Part shown: piece by piece, positions 8,301-16,250 of the stretch
How positions within the stretch are numbered: position 1 is the first letter of the stretch
How the letters are laid out: every line of letters starts with the position of its first letter
Assembly (NCBI GenBank): GCA_963780165.1
Contig: CAWABB010000001.1
Span: 1,426,001 to 1,490,000 of the forward strand
Reading direction: 5' to 3'
DNA length: 64,000 nucleotides
From: CAWABB01 sp963780165
Lineage (GTDB): Bacteria > Bacteroidota > Ignavibacteria > UBA10030 > UBA6906
Translations under genes and position numbers: made by a program
The notes under the pieces: generated by a model
The model's input: only the letters and a program-made list of their open reading frames with translations
Database searches by the model: none
Told to the model about the DNA's origin: nothing

Positions 8301-10418
8301 AGGACCTGCGCCGTTCCATGCGACCGCACGCCTGCCTGCCGGGGTGTCCACGATCCTCTCCACGACCCCCTGCCGGTCCTTTGTGAGCAGGAGCCGCAGC
8401 GGCAGCACACCCCACGCGGCAAACGACTCCGCCCACGCCGCGGCTACCCTCTGGCGGGCTTCGACATCCAGATTGAGTCCGCCGATAGTCCAGTCGATGT
8501 CCAGCAAGTACGGCGCAAGGCAGAACATCTCCGCCGCCCGTTCACACAGGCTTCTCAGATCCGGCGTATGTTCCTTGTCGTACCGGGCATGGACGCGCGT
8601 GTTCTCCACCTGGATGTGAAATCCGAGTGCCCGGAAGAAGCGCTGTAGCGCATCGAGCGAGAAGTCAGGATGCGCGGACAGCTCGTACTTGCTGACGCCG
8701 TAGTATTCGAGATCAATCATCCCCCCCTGCAGCGGAGGCGAGAAGTTGATGCGGAGGAAGGCTGGGTGATTCCCGTACGCGAGGAAGTAGTGGATCTCGC
8801 TCCCGTAGCAGAAGATGTCAGCGCGCGGGAAATTCTCATGGCCGTACAGGAGCTGCCGGGCGAAAGCATCAACGACGAGGGCAACCGCGTACGGCACGCG
8901 GACCGCAGAGGAGTGCCCGTCAGCCTCGGGCTCGAAATCGGCGTATCGGATCCCCTCCACCTTCTTCAGTATGCGTTTCCGGGAACACAACAGGAGCGCA
9001 ACGGTCCGGTTGGTTGAGAGCGTCCGCTGGACGAGCTTGAAACCCAGACGGAGTCCTTTCTGATGGAGGTAACGCTTGAGGCCGTGGAGCGTCTGGACCT
9101 CTCCCAGAGACTGAGGATCTTCGAACATCACCGTCAGCCGCGTCAGATCAGGCGGAAGCGGCCCGTCATTGCGATGCGCGTCGAGGCCGGCGAGGATTTC
9201 CCGCCGTATGCCCTCATACACGCCTGAGAGGATGGCACACTCCTCGCTCATCGAGGAGAACAGGCCGATGAATTCCCCTACGATCTTCCCCATTCGCTCG
9301 AGTACGCTCAGGATCCTCTCCGGCGTCAGCGGAGCGACAGCGAGGAAGTCGGTCAGGACATCAGCGTGGGCCAGGTTGTAGTCCCGGAACCGTGAGGCAG
9401 GATCGAATCCCGCCTCCGTGTGTCCGCTCTCGGCGATTCTCCCTCCATGAGCGATGGCCACAACCAGATCGGCGGATTGCCTGACTTCTCCGCCCCGGCG
9501 CACGAGCCTGGCCTCTGCGGGGTGAAGCATCAGCGGGAGCGAATCGCCCGACGTTATGCGCACGTAGTGCCGGACTTCGAGGCCCAGGTTGAGCTGTGGC
9601 CACCCGGTCTCGGCAATGATGTGCTGCAACAGGTTCTCACCGAGGACACTGTGGGCCTTGCGGAGCGATGGCAGCGCCGGCGGCGGGACCCCCGGCGCTG
9701 GAAGAAGGGACAGGACGTCGGCGTGCGATGCGCGCGAGTAGATCAGATAGGGGGCGAGAAAAGCGAACGCGTCCTTTCCCAGAGCCGTCTCGGCGAGATC
9801 CGCCTCGATCGGCGCCCCGGGTGTATCCAGGATCATCGCAGCAAGGCGCCGGATCTTCTCGTCGCGAGCGTCCAGGAACAATGCCGGGATGGGATCCGTG
9901 GACTGAATCTGCCCGGAGAGCTTCAGATGGCGAACGACGCTCCCGACCAGCGGCAGGCACTCGGGATCTCCGATGGATTTCCCGGGGAGGTCCAGGAGGT
10001 CAGCGAGGTGGCCGACCACCTCTACGTCGACGGTGAGCGACCCATGTTTTATGCATTGGAGTGCACACTGCAGCGAGCGCGGGACGAGGGCTTTCTCCCG
10101 GGCCGCGACCATCCCCTTCAGGAGCCGCCAGGGATCCGGACACGACGCGGCGGCTCGCTCGATGAGGTCGTACACGGGGAGGACCAGAGGCCCGGTGTGT
10201 TCGGCAAGAATGGGCAGAAGCGAGGAAAGGCGCTCTACATCGGAGGGGGCGGGAGGAGCGGACAGACTGCGTTCGAGTTGCGAACAGCACTCCGCTACGC
10301 GCTCGGGCTTCCCGAAGACGATGGCGAACTGCCCGGTAATCGAGCGGATGACGCCATCGAGGTCGACATCGCGTGTGTGGCGCGCCGAATCGGGTTCGGC
10401 GTTTTCATGGCAGTTCAT
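5304..10418 (-). CDS. Giant PEP-synthase/pyruvate,phosphate-dikinase-like protein with rearranged domains
   Basis: About 1700 residues. The C-terminal 350 or so form a PPDK N-terminal ATP-grasp domain (GWKAANLAEI; VALRSSSREEDAE; GWGLGEGVVSGTVAAD; LDIEFALEG..LWILQVRPV). Before it, at roughly 945-1080, is a phosphohistidine swivelling domain with GGGILSHAALLA, His near residue 1011 counted from the upstream ATG. In PEP synthase the order is ATP-grasp, swivel, PEP barrel; here swivel precedes ATP-grasp and no PEP-utilising TIM barrel is visible. The first 940 residues match nothing I recognise. A role in phosphoryl transfer from ATP is likely; the acceptor is unknown. The ATG at 10418 is preferred; an in-frame ATG at 10454 lies inside a hairpin. 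First gene of the C3-C4 operon, overlapping the MaeB-like gene. Confidence 0.7.
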   Translation of the reverse strand: MNCHENAEPDSARHTRDVDLDGVIRSITGQFAIVFGKPERVAECCSQLERSLSAPPAPSDVERLSSLLPILAEHTGPLVLPVYDLIERAAASCPDPWRLLKGMVAAREKALVPRSLQCALQCIKHGSLTVDVEVVGHLADLLDLPGKSIGDPECLPLVGSVVRHLKLSGQIQSTDPIPALFLDARDEKIRRLAAMILDTPGAPIEADLAETALGKDAFAFLAPYLIYSRASHADVLSLLPAPGVPPPALPSLRKAHSVLGENLLQHIIAETGWPQLNLGLEVRHYVRITSGDSLPLMLHPAEARLVRRGGEVRQSADLVVAIAHGGRIAESGHTEAGFDPASRFRDYNLAHADVLTDFLAVAPLTPERILSVLERMGKIVGEFIGLFSSMSEECAILSGVYEGIRREILAGLDAHRNDGPLPPDLTRLTVMFEDPQSLGEVQTLHGLKRYLHQKGLRLGFKLVQRTLSTNRTVALLLCSRKRILKKVEGIRYADFEPEADGHSSAVRVPYAVALVVDAFARQLLYGHENFPRADIFCYGSEIHYFLAYGNHPAFLRINFSPPLQGGMIDLEYYGVSKYELSAHPDFSLDALQRFFRALGFHIQVENTRVHARYDKEHTPDLRSLCERAAEMFCLAPYLLDIDWTIGGLNLDVEARQRVAAAWAESFAAWGVLPLRLLLTKDRQGVVERIVDTPAGRRAVAWNGAGPYRDAFRAGTGEVVRRLFAAAGHLVPETSEMKPAAGRDWIGQLQLERSFLTPLRRALARGELADTPRGYERTSPETFQRMSEPGFFAELVSSGGGHLNAAATLAYLIGPLERFLSFRTAGTVGPYEVQSARLSLPAEDLGIHVMRGEKHNACIALYTHGTALHRHRDAPDATWVCNAAFDVTEFLALLRRNNYPVPGLEQLPPGLSEEAGRMRENLASAIPVEPRRPIPGERTVAGVRAAPGRAVGRVLFGTAGRRPEEFAGAILVTPALQPHDGALLSCAAGVVSTGGGILSHAALLAAQFRKPAIIVAGEWESDPDHATVLHYASTAYDLEEGESHGFRVSTRKQIRERADVLHEGDLVAIDPNEDILRVLGQDPDTLALHEELSQFGKASQELSRATRDRDRLTFRGRRIRARHQIEKILMRLVDPILTCHAIDELLQQSDGLGLTVTAGERGQLLDLVLNNPQVASTARPHLRRIVHELRRYCEEALGEVRRRTPTACSVFEVLNLRLDALRAMQSLGEVRSCLRACGVEGVPGGPAQAFDIDQLADRRIVQLREGIARAIEAIEYRVGDVRCRHLLRQWDKAEALVNASEEEKTPLAALRVRLTESDAVAAQNLGARTVLWPGDGGFELFDLIGWKAANLAEIGRIAGEALVPPWFVVTDRAFRHILESPTELIFSKGAELPDGATSLGKAIEAILCQSRLDRFQKSSLIRSLWSSVVLPESLAGEVVSAYRRFGMSESSAGQAEAGSSGPFVALRSSSREEDAEIAARAGEFDTFLFIRGDQDLLKYLLRTWSGLWSDRALHTREMLGTTASSAGGGVVVQRIVRSRVSGVLQTVNVARNDFREIVINAGWGLGEGVVSGTVAADQITVSKEGDLERGPLRFSYITADKREYVVFNKRAGFGTIRCEAPYHKRLRPTLEYSELCELVAVATRLESSYGYPLDIEFALEGSRLWILQVRPVPTSHSLLQETLQHYPLTHAGETVHATRGDERHD

Positions 10419-10440
10419 AGATCTGCCTGTCACCTGCCGT

Positions 10441-10459
10441 CCGGGATGGAGCATCCCGG
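10441..10459 (-). other. Perfect 8-bp hairpin in the leader of the PEP-synthase-like gene
   Basis: CCGGGATG and CATCCCGG are perfect inverted repeats separated by three bases. The hairpin covers the upstream candidate ATG (10454) and sits just before the preferred ATG at 10418. It could hide the first start or stop transcripts from upstream. No poly-T run follows it on the minus strand, so a simple terminator is unlikely. Function is inferred only. Confidence 0.35.
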
Positions 10460-10509
10460 GCGAAACCAGCCGCCACTGCCTTCTGCTGGAAATATAGGGA
10501 GAATATAAA

Positions 10510-10539
10510 CGAAAGGCTCGGAAATTCCCGAGCCTTTCG
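10510..10539 (-). terminator. Probable intrinsic terminator after the FG-GAP T9SS gene
   Basis: A 12-bp perfect stem (CGAAAGGCTCGG with CCGAGCCTTTCG) and a short AT-rich loop lie 24 bases past the stop of the T9SS cargo gene. On the minus strand it is followed by a T-rich TTTATATT stretch. It separates that gene from the C3-C4 operon downstream. Confidence 0.65.
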
Positions 10540-10562
10540 CAGACCGCCTACGTTCGATGTCG

Positions 10563-12233
10563 CTAACGAACGAGAACCAACTGCCTTGTCTGCACGAAAT
10601 CTCCTGATTGCATCCTGTACAGATACACGCCGCTGGCAAGGCCCGACCCATCGAACCTCGCCTCGTGCACCCCTGCCTCCCTCCGCTCGTTGACCAGCAC
10701 ACTCACCTCACGACCCAGCATGTCGAACACGCTCAGCCTCACCTGTGATGCCGCCGGCAGCTCGTACCTGATCGTCGTGCTCGGATTGAAAGGGTTGGGG
10801 TAATTCTGCGCGAGCGCCGCCTGCGTGGGAACGCCCGCCGGCTTCTCGTTCACATCGGAGGCAACGTCGACTTCCAGCACCCAGACATACGCGTCATTCG
10901 CCCAGTTGGTGAAGTTCGTTGCGTAGTTCACGAACACGTATTCGTCCTTGCCGTCCTTGTCCATGTCGCCGGCGGGGGAACCGTAGAAAAGGCGCGGTGT
11001 CGGGGCCCCTGCGGTCCCGGGTTCCAGGCCGCAGTAGTTCCAGATATCAAACAGGACCTGCAGATCCCAGCTCGCCGAGTCTGCCGGGTCACCCGTCCCC
11101 TTGTACTCGAGGGAGTAGATGCACCCCTCCCGTTCGCCCGCGATCATGAGGTTGGCCTTGCCGTCCTTGTCGGGATCGGCAATCTGCATGGAACGGAACC
11201 CCCCGTCGGCCCGGATCGGAATGGTGTAGAATTTCTTGATGTCGGCGGATGTCATCTGACTCACATCCGTCACGCCCGTGACGATGAAGAGCTGGTTCGG
11301 GTCTTCGGTCGCGGCGATGTACATCTCCCTCACGCCGTCATTGTTCACGTCCGCCACCCGGACCGCGTCCAGCGCGCCGTAGTCATCCGTCGGATCGAGC
11401 ATGTCGACGCCGAAGACCTCGGTATACTGCCTGTCGCCGGTACACTCCCAGATCCTCATCGTGAACATGTTCCAGATGAAAGCATAGATCTCCTGATTCC
11501 CGTCTGCGTCCAGATCACCCGTGCTGGCGTTGTACAGCCCTCCGCCGAATGGCTGGCGGAACTCGAACTCATACTCCCAGGAGGCGAATCCCGTAAACTC
11601 TCCTGTGACCGACACGACCAGCACCTGCCGAATGCTGCCGGCACCGGACTGCCTGACACCGACAATCAGTTCGTTGTCCTGGTCCTTGTCAATATCTTCA
11701 ATCGTCAGACTGTACGGACGGATGTCATAATTATCTGCAACGTTGAAATTCCAGGAGCTTGTGGGTGTGTATTCTCCGGGCTTGGCGCCCGGATATCCGT
11801 AAGCATTTTCTCCCTGAACACCGCTCCATTCGAAGGCCCAGATCCGCGCGGGGTTCGGGTCGCCTTCGGTTGTCATCGGCATGGTGACCAGAATATCGAC
11901 CTTGTCGTTGTCATCAAGGTTGCCCACGGCGATGCCCGCGAACGAATTCGCGTCGACCGGAAGGAGCCAGTACCAGACGAGCTCGTACGTATTGTCCGAC
12001 GTGGCCTCGTACATGCAGATCGCGTTCGTATCGGTGTCCGTCCACGTGAACAGAAACTCGCCCCAGCCATCCTGGTCCGTATCCAACCCCGCCTTCACCA
12101 TGGCGACCTCGGAGGCGGCCCCGGTAGGCTGGAAGGGTAGATCGGGAAGGCGCCAGACAAGATCCCAGTTCTGGGCACTGGCCAGCGGAGCGAGAAGCCC
12201 GGCGAACAACACAAAGAGAAGCAATCGTTTCAT
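10563..12233 (-). CDS. Secreted FG-GAP/VCBS-type repeat protein with T9SS sorting domain
   Basis: About 556 residues. Signal peptide MKRLLLFVLFAGLLAPLASA, then repeated Ca-binding-like blades with D-x-D-x-D-G loops (DTDQDGWGEF, DLDADGNQEI, DVNNDGVREM, DPDKDGKANL, DMDKDGKDEY), typical of integrin-like beta-propellers. The last 80 or so residues are a type A Por/T9SS sorting domain: QNYPNPFNPSTTI, a beta-sandwich with FDMLGREV, then SGVYLYRM and a final VLVR. It should be exported by Sec, moved across the outer membrane by T9SS and anchored at the surface or released. The start at 12233 has AGGAG eight bases upstream; the open frame reaches 12383 but that extension has no signal peptide. Substrate unknown. 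Confidence 0.85.
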   Translation of the reverse strand: MKRLLLFVLFAGLLAPLASAQNWDLVWRLPDLPFQPTGAASEVAMVKAGLDTDQDGWGEFLFTWTDTDTNAICMYEATSDNTYELVWYWLLPVDANSFAGIAVGNLDDNDKVDILVTMPMTTEGDPNPARIWAFEWSGVQGENAYGYPGAKPGEYTPTSSWNFNVADNYDIRPYSLTIEDIDKDQDNELIVGVRQSGAGSIRQVLVVSVTGEFTGFASWEYEFEFRQPFGGGLYNASTGDLDADGNQEIYAFIWNMFTMRIWECTGDRQYTEVFGVDMLDPTDDYGALDAVRVADVNNDGVREMYIAATEDPNQLFIVTGVTDVSQMTSADIKKFYTIPIRADGGFRSMQIADPDKDGKANLMIAGEREGCIYSLEYKGTGDPADSASWDLQVLFDIWNYCGLEPGTAGAPTPRLFYGSPAGDMDKDGKDEYVFVNYATNFTNWANDAYVWVLEVDVASDVNEKPAGVPTQAALAQNYPNPFNPSTTIRYELPAASQVRLSVFDMLGREVSVLVNERREAGVHEARFDGSGLASGVYLYRMQSGDFVQTRQLVLVR

Positions 12234-12329
12234 CGTGGATCTCCTGAAGAATTGGAAAGGAATGACTCTCGTGCAGTGCCTGTGGCGCTGTGGAGGGAAT
12301 GCGGAGCGGGACGCCGCATGGCTGTCAGT

Positions 12330-12358
12330 AGGATAGCAAGGCGGACAACAAAGAGCAA
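12330..12358 (-). promoter_or_regulatory. Possible sigma70-like promoter for the FG-GAP T9SS gene
   Basis: On the minus strand TTGCTC and TATCCT are separated by exactly 17 bases, about 100 bases before the start codon at 12233. Spacing and hexamers fit a housekeeping promoter, but Bacteroidota often use a different consensus, so this is tentative. Confidence 0.3.
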
Positions 12359-12407
12359 GCCCCGGTGTCGATGAACGGCGCATCCAGCACGCACGTCAGA
12401 TCAGGTG

Positions 12408-13172
12408 TCAGGTCACCACGATCAGGCTGCAGCAGGTGACGGCGCCCTCCGCTTTCGCCAGCTCGGACAGGTCGATCTCGTGAACCGTGATACCACGCGC
12501 GAGCAAGCGCTCGCGCGTCCGGGGGAACGATGACGGATAGATGACCCCGCCCTCCAGCACGAGCGCATTCGCGGCGTGCGACTCCAGGGGATCCACGTCG
12601 ATGATGGACTTGCCCCGGAATAACGCGGGATCGACCCATGCCGGATTCACGAGCATCGTGTCCGGACCGCACAGCGTCACTGCGGACTTGAGGTGAAGAC
12701 AGCCGCTCACCGGAACACCGCGCACCACGTAGCCGAGCGGGTGGAGCGCGCGCGCAACCTGTTCGATCGCATGGCTGTTTGACCGCCCCGTCTCGCCGAT
12801 GAAGACTTCCTTTCCCGCAACCAGAACATCCCCACCGTCGATCGTCCCGGGGGCCTCAATGGTCACAAGCCTCCGATAGCGCGCGAGTGTCGCCGCAACA
12901 GATGGGACTTCTGGCCTTCGTGACGGCGCCCCGGGCCTTGTGACAATGGCGAGCTCCGGGAGGACGACGGCCGTATCCTCCACAAAGACCGCGTCCGGGA
13001 GCTCCGGCTCTTCAGGCAGGAGCACGATTGAACATCCGAGCGAAGCCAGGAGTCGCTCGTATTCACTGTGCTGCGCCCGGGCGACACCGACGTCGATCGG
13101 TTCGCGCTCAATATGCGTGAGCTCGCACCGGCCGAGCGATGTGCTCACTTCCCTCAGAATCGCGGTTTTCAT
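12408..13172 (-). CDS. Dimethylarginine dimethylaminohydrolase (DDAH) family amidinohydrolase
   Basis: 254 residues, the normal DDAH size. The family hydrolyses methylated arginines to citrulline and a methylamine through a covalent Cys intermediate. Motifs seen are LPDAVFVEDTAVV (substrate-binding Asp/Glu, about 59-71), GTIDGGDVL (109-117), GCLHLKSAVT with the catalytic His near 160, and AEGAVTCCSLI with the nucleophilic Cys near 247-248. The start at 13172 (MKTAILREVS) begins the conserved fold; the open frame extends to 13319 without homology. It is divergent from the DUF4870 gene, with an 83-base shared promoter region. An arginine-deiminase-like substrate is possible, since bacterial DDAHs are not always tested on methylarginine. 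Confidence 0.85.
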   Translation of the reverse strand: MKTAILREVSTSLGRCELTHIEREPIDVGVARAQHSEYERLLASLGCSIVLLPEEPELPDAVFVEDTAVVLPELAIVTRPGAPSRRPEVPSVAATLARYRRLVTIEAPGTIDGGDVLVAGKEVFIGETGRSNSHAIEQVARALHPLGYVVRGVPVSGCLHLKSAVTLCGPDTMLVNPAWVDPALFRGKSIIDVDPLESHAANALVLEGGVIYPSSFPRTRERLLARGITVHEIDLSELAKAEGAVTCCSLIVVT

Positions 13173-13181
13173 GGGCGGCAA

Positions 13182-13210
13182 TTGACTTTCCTGAAGTGGA
13201 ATGATACATT
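13182..13210 (+). promoter_or_regulatory. Probable promoter for the DUF4870 gene
   Basis: TTGACT and TACATT are separated by exactly 17 bases, ending 45 bases before the ATG at 13256. Both hexamers are close to the sigma70 consensus and the position in a divergent gap is right. Confidence 0.45.
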
Positions 13211-13255
13211 TCCGCCGTCCCGAATTCAACCTCCCATCCACCCGAAAGAGACACA

Positions 13256-13630
13256 ATGGAGCAACAACCCAGCGTTCCGCCTCCGCCGGTCGTGAACCGC
13301 GACGAAAACATGTGGGCAATGCTGTGCCATGCGGCTGCGCTCGTGGGGTTCATCATCCCCCTGGGCAACATCATCGGTCCGCTTATCATCTGGATGATGA
13401 AGAAAGACCAATTCCCGCTGGTCGACGACCAGGGGAAAGAAGCCGTGAACTTCCAGATAAGCATGACGATCTATTACCTCATCGCGGCAGTACTGATTCT
13501 GGTGATCATCGGCATCGTGCTGCTGGTTGTGCTCGGGGTGTTCAGCCTGATCATGACGATCATTGCGATGATCAAGGCGAACAGCGGGGAACGCTACCGG
13601 TACCCGCTGGCGATACGCCTGATCAAGTAG
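13256..13630 (+). CDS. DUF4870 (Tic20-like) small membrane protein
   Basis: 124 residues. A proline-rich cytoplasmic start is followed by NMWAMLCHAAALVGFIIPLGN (first membrane helix), then KKDQFPLVDDQGKEAVNFQISM and two further hydrophobic segments (YYLIAAVLILVIIGIVLL and VFSLIMTIIAMIKA), ending in YRYPLAIRLIK. The DxQGKEAxNFQ block and this ending are the signature of DUF4870 membrane proteins. The biochemical role is unknown; homologues are often single genes. It has its own probable promoter and a strong terminator, so it is likely monocistronic. Confidence 0.85.
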   Translation: MEQQPSVPPPPVVNRDENMWAMLCHAAALVGFIIPLGNIIGPLIIWMMKKDQFPLVDDQGKEAVNFQISMTIYYLIAAVLILVIIGIVLLVVLGVFSLIMTIIAMIKANSGERYRYPLAIRLIK

Positions 13631-13659
13631 CTCTCGCGAGGACGAGCCGAAACAACCAT

Positions 13660-13685
13660 GCGGCCCGGGATCGCTCCCGGGCCGC
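13660..13685 (+). terminator. Intrinsic terminator after the DUF4870 gene
   Basis: An 11-bp perfect GC-rich stem (GCGGCCCGGGA with TCCCGGGCCGC) with a 4-base loop is followed by TTTCATTT. It lies 30 bases after the DUF4870 stop and between convergent genes, so it may also serve the opposite strand. Confidence 0.75.
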
Positions 13686-13712
13686 TTTCATTTCCTACCG
13701 CTCCCCCCTTGA

Positions 13713-16025
13713 CTAGCGCACAAGGATCATCCTGTTCGCGAGGAAGACATCCCCCTCCATGTCCAAGAGGCGGACCCTCAACCTGCAGATGTAGACGCCA
13801 CTCGAGAGACCCGAGCCGTCGAACATCACCTCATGCACGCCCGCCCCCCGCTTCTCTTCCAGCAGCACTGACACTTCACGCCCGAGCATGTCGTACATGC
13901 TCAACGTTACGTCCGCCGCTCCCGGAAGAATGAACGCGATGGTCGTACTCGGGTTGAACGGATTAGGGTAGTTCTGCTTGAGAAGCGGACTCGCGGGCAA
14001 CGCCGGGGCGACCTCCGCGACGGAGGTCACCGGCGCAAACGACATCCCGTCAATCCACAACGCGAACCCTCCCCCCCACGTGTCGGCGTGGACTTCGACG
14101 TACGCGATACTGTCAAGAACGACATGCCCTGCGATGGATTTCTGCCAGAGCGTGCTGCCGGCCAGGGGCACGTCCATGCGCTGCCACTGCCCGATCGCAC
14201 CGGAGAGAATCTCGCTCGTGGTAGAGTACTGGACGTAGCCTCCACCCTCGTTCCCCAGCCTCACGCTGAACTCTTGGAAGCTTCCCTCATTCGAATTCAG
14301 TGCGTAGACCCAGAAGCTGAGTGTCGTTTTTGATGTCAGGTTCCATGCGGTCGTCAGACCGGACGCCGGCCACCGGTGCACATTCACGTCCCACCCGCTC
14401 TCCGTCACCACTTTCAGGGATGCGTCCCCGGACATCTTCATCCCCTGGTCCCAGCTCGACCTCGAAGGCGCGCCGTCTGAAGCGAAGACGGACCAGATTC
14501 CCGCGCCCGGCTCCGTCAGTTCCACGGGAATCGCCGTTTCCACACCGCCTTCACCCGCCACGTCAAACGGGATAAAGACCACAGGCCCAACCTGCGGGTC
14601 ATCATCGGCGTCGTAGATCTTCGCGCGGATGAGCGCTGTGTCAGCCACCGGGAAAATATTGTGCGTGGCCTCGATGCTCGACTGTCCGGTATTGGCAATC
14701 CACAACATCACCGTCGACCCGAAAGCGTTCCCGTTCATCGTGACCGACGCATTGCCGGCGCCGAGAGCGACCGCCTCGTAATTCCGCAGAAACTCGTTCG
14801 CCCGGATGTCGAGCTCGTCAGTCCCGCTGACATCCACTGCCCGCACGTTGTCCCCAAACGTGTTGTCTGTAATCGTGTACCGCTCCGAAGGCTGTGATTC
14901 GTACCCGGGGATCGGGTCACCTTTCCAGAGAAGAACCCCGACCGCATTCGCATCGATGCGGTTGTGCCGGATGCTGTTGTTGTACCCGCGGTCAATGGCG
15001 ACGCCGGCCGTCCCCACACTGAGCTGCTCCCGGTTGCCGACGATCTCGTTGCTGTCTACGACAGTATTGAATGAATAGCCCAGCCAGAAGCCATAGCCGC
15101 TGAAGTTCGCTTTGTTCCTCCGGAAGACATTCCCCGACGCGAACGTGGCCTCGAATGCGTTGTGCGGCGAGTACGAGCAGTCGTTCCCGATAAACAGATT
15201 GTTATTCGGGGTGAGATGGTGCCCGTACTGGCCAAGGAACACGCCGTCGCTCGAGTACGCGAAGTCATTCCCCTCGATGCGGTTCTCATTCGACACGATC
15301 ATCAGGATCGCACCGGCGTCGCTGTTGACAGGGTCTTCCCGGTATGTATGGGAACCGTCGTTATTGAGGACCAGGCAGCTGTCGGCATAGAACATCCTGA
15401 CCGCGAACGCGGTGTTGCGCGACAGGTTATTGCGGGCGATCGTCATGCCAGCACAATGATAGAGCGCCACCCCGTCGTTCGCACCCGTGAATACGCAATG
15501 GGAAACCGTGCCGTACCGGCTACGGTCGAAAAGCACGGCCCCTCCATGCGCCTGGCCGACGTCGCTCCAGACGTCGATAAACCCGGCATCATCGCGGGCA
15601 TTGTTCACCGCCGTGCAGCTGTCGATCACGACACTGTCGGACTGTTCCACGCGCACGGCATAGAAGTAGCCCGAGATCCCGGAGAAGTTGCGGAGCGTGA
15701 CGCGGGAGGAGTTCCTGATCAGGATTGCGTACCCGGATCTCCCCGGCCCGTTCAGCTGAACGCCCGCACCATCGATCGTGACGTCATGCGCGTTCTCGAC
15801 GCGGAGAATGCCGTCCCAAAGAGCGTCCGTGAGCGTGTATGTGCCGGGACAGAGAGAGACGGTGGTGTTGGAGGTGAGGAGGAGATCGTCAACAGGTGCG
15901 ACACACGGCTGGCCGGTAGCCGTCACCCGCGCAAAGATGATCAGGGCTGCGGCGACAAACAGGCCGCGCAGCAGGGCGGAGAGCGGAAGGTCGGCCGACC
16001 GCGAGACAGCCTGCGAGAATGTCAT
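13713..16025 (-). CDS. Secreted right-handed beta-helix (NosD/PbH1-type) protein with T9SS sorting domain
   Basis: About 770 residues. After an N-terminal export signal (LLRGLFVAAALIIFARVTA) come many parallel beta-helix coils of the form N-x-[IV]-x-x-N-x-[IF] (RNNLSRNTAF, EGNDFAYSSDGV, RHNRIDANAVGV, RANEFLRNYEAV), the PbH1 fold of NosD and polysaccharide lyases. A carbohydrate-binding-like beta-sandwich follows at about 510-680. The C-terminus is a T9SS sorting domain (KQNYPNPFNPSTTI, YDMLGREVSVLL, SGLSSGVYICRL). The start at 16025 has AGGGGA upstream; the frame reaches 16112. It is probably a surface polysaccharide-binding or lyase-like protein, but no catalytic residues can be assigned. 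Confidence 0.8.
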   Translation of the reverse strand: MTFSQAVSRSADLPLSALLRGLFVAAALIIFARVTATGQPCVAPVDDLLLTSNTTVSLCPGTYTLTDALWDGILRVENAHDVTIDGAGVQLNGPGRSGYAILIRNSSRVTLRNFSGISGYFYAVRVEQSDSVVIDSCTAVNNARDDAGFIDVWSDVGQAHGGAVLFDRSRYGTVSHCVFTGANDGVALYHCAGMTIARNNLSRNTAFAVRMFYADSCLVLNNDGSHTYREDPVNSDAGAILMIVSNENRIEGNDFAYSSDGVFLGQYGHHLTPNNNLFIGNDCSYSPHNAFEATFASGNVFRRNKANFSGYGFWLGYSFNTVVDSNEIVGNREQLSVGTAGVAIDRGYNNSIRHNRIDANAVGVLLWKGDPIPGYESQPSERYTITDNTFGDNVRAVDVSGTDELDIRANEFLRNYEAVALGAGNASVTMNGNAFGSTVMLWIANTGQSSIEATHNIFPVADTALIRAKIYDADDDPQVGPVVFIPFDVAGEGGVETAIPVELTEPGAGIWSVFASDGAPSRSSWDQGMKMSGDASLKVVTESGWDVNVHRWPASGLTTAWNLTSKTTLSFWVYALNSNEGSFQEFSVRLGNEGGGYVQYSTTSEILSGAIGQWQRMDVPLAGSTLWQKSIAGHVVLDSIAYVEVHADTWGGGFALWIDGMSFAPVTSVAEVAPALPASPLLKQNYPNPFNPSTTIAFILPGAADVTLSMYDMLGREVSVLLEEKRGAGVHEVMFDGSGLSSGVYICRLRVRLLDMEGDVFLANRMILVR

Positions 16026-16120
16026 GAGTGTCAATTCCCCTATAAAGAGCATCAGAGAGGATCCCGCCCCGGCAGCCCGCCGGAACCCATTGGCGGCAGT
16101 CCAGTGCCCCACCGACTATC

Positions 16121-16204
16121 TGACCATACAGTCACCGGGGCACAGTGCCCGCTCCAATTATCAACGCCCTCCGGTGCCGTTCAAGGACAAGGCTGGAAGG
16201 GCAC
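16121..16204. repeat. 84-bp dispersed repeat, copy A
   Basis: Aligns without gaps to 56275-56358 (copy B), about three-quarters identical by eye, including GGGGCACAGTGC and the 14-mer GTGCCGTTCAAGGA at the same offset. It has imperfect inverted arms, GTGCCCGCTCCA (16145-16156) and TGGAAGGGCAC (16194-16204). The matching arms in copy B differ in sequence but still pair. It fills the gap between the beta-helix and NhaC genes. Confidence 0.7.
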
Positions 16205-16250
16205 TACAATGTACGGACGGACCTGGAGGCTTACTTTATGAACATAGGGT

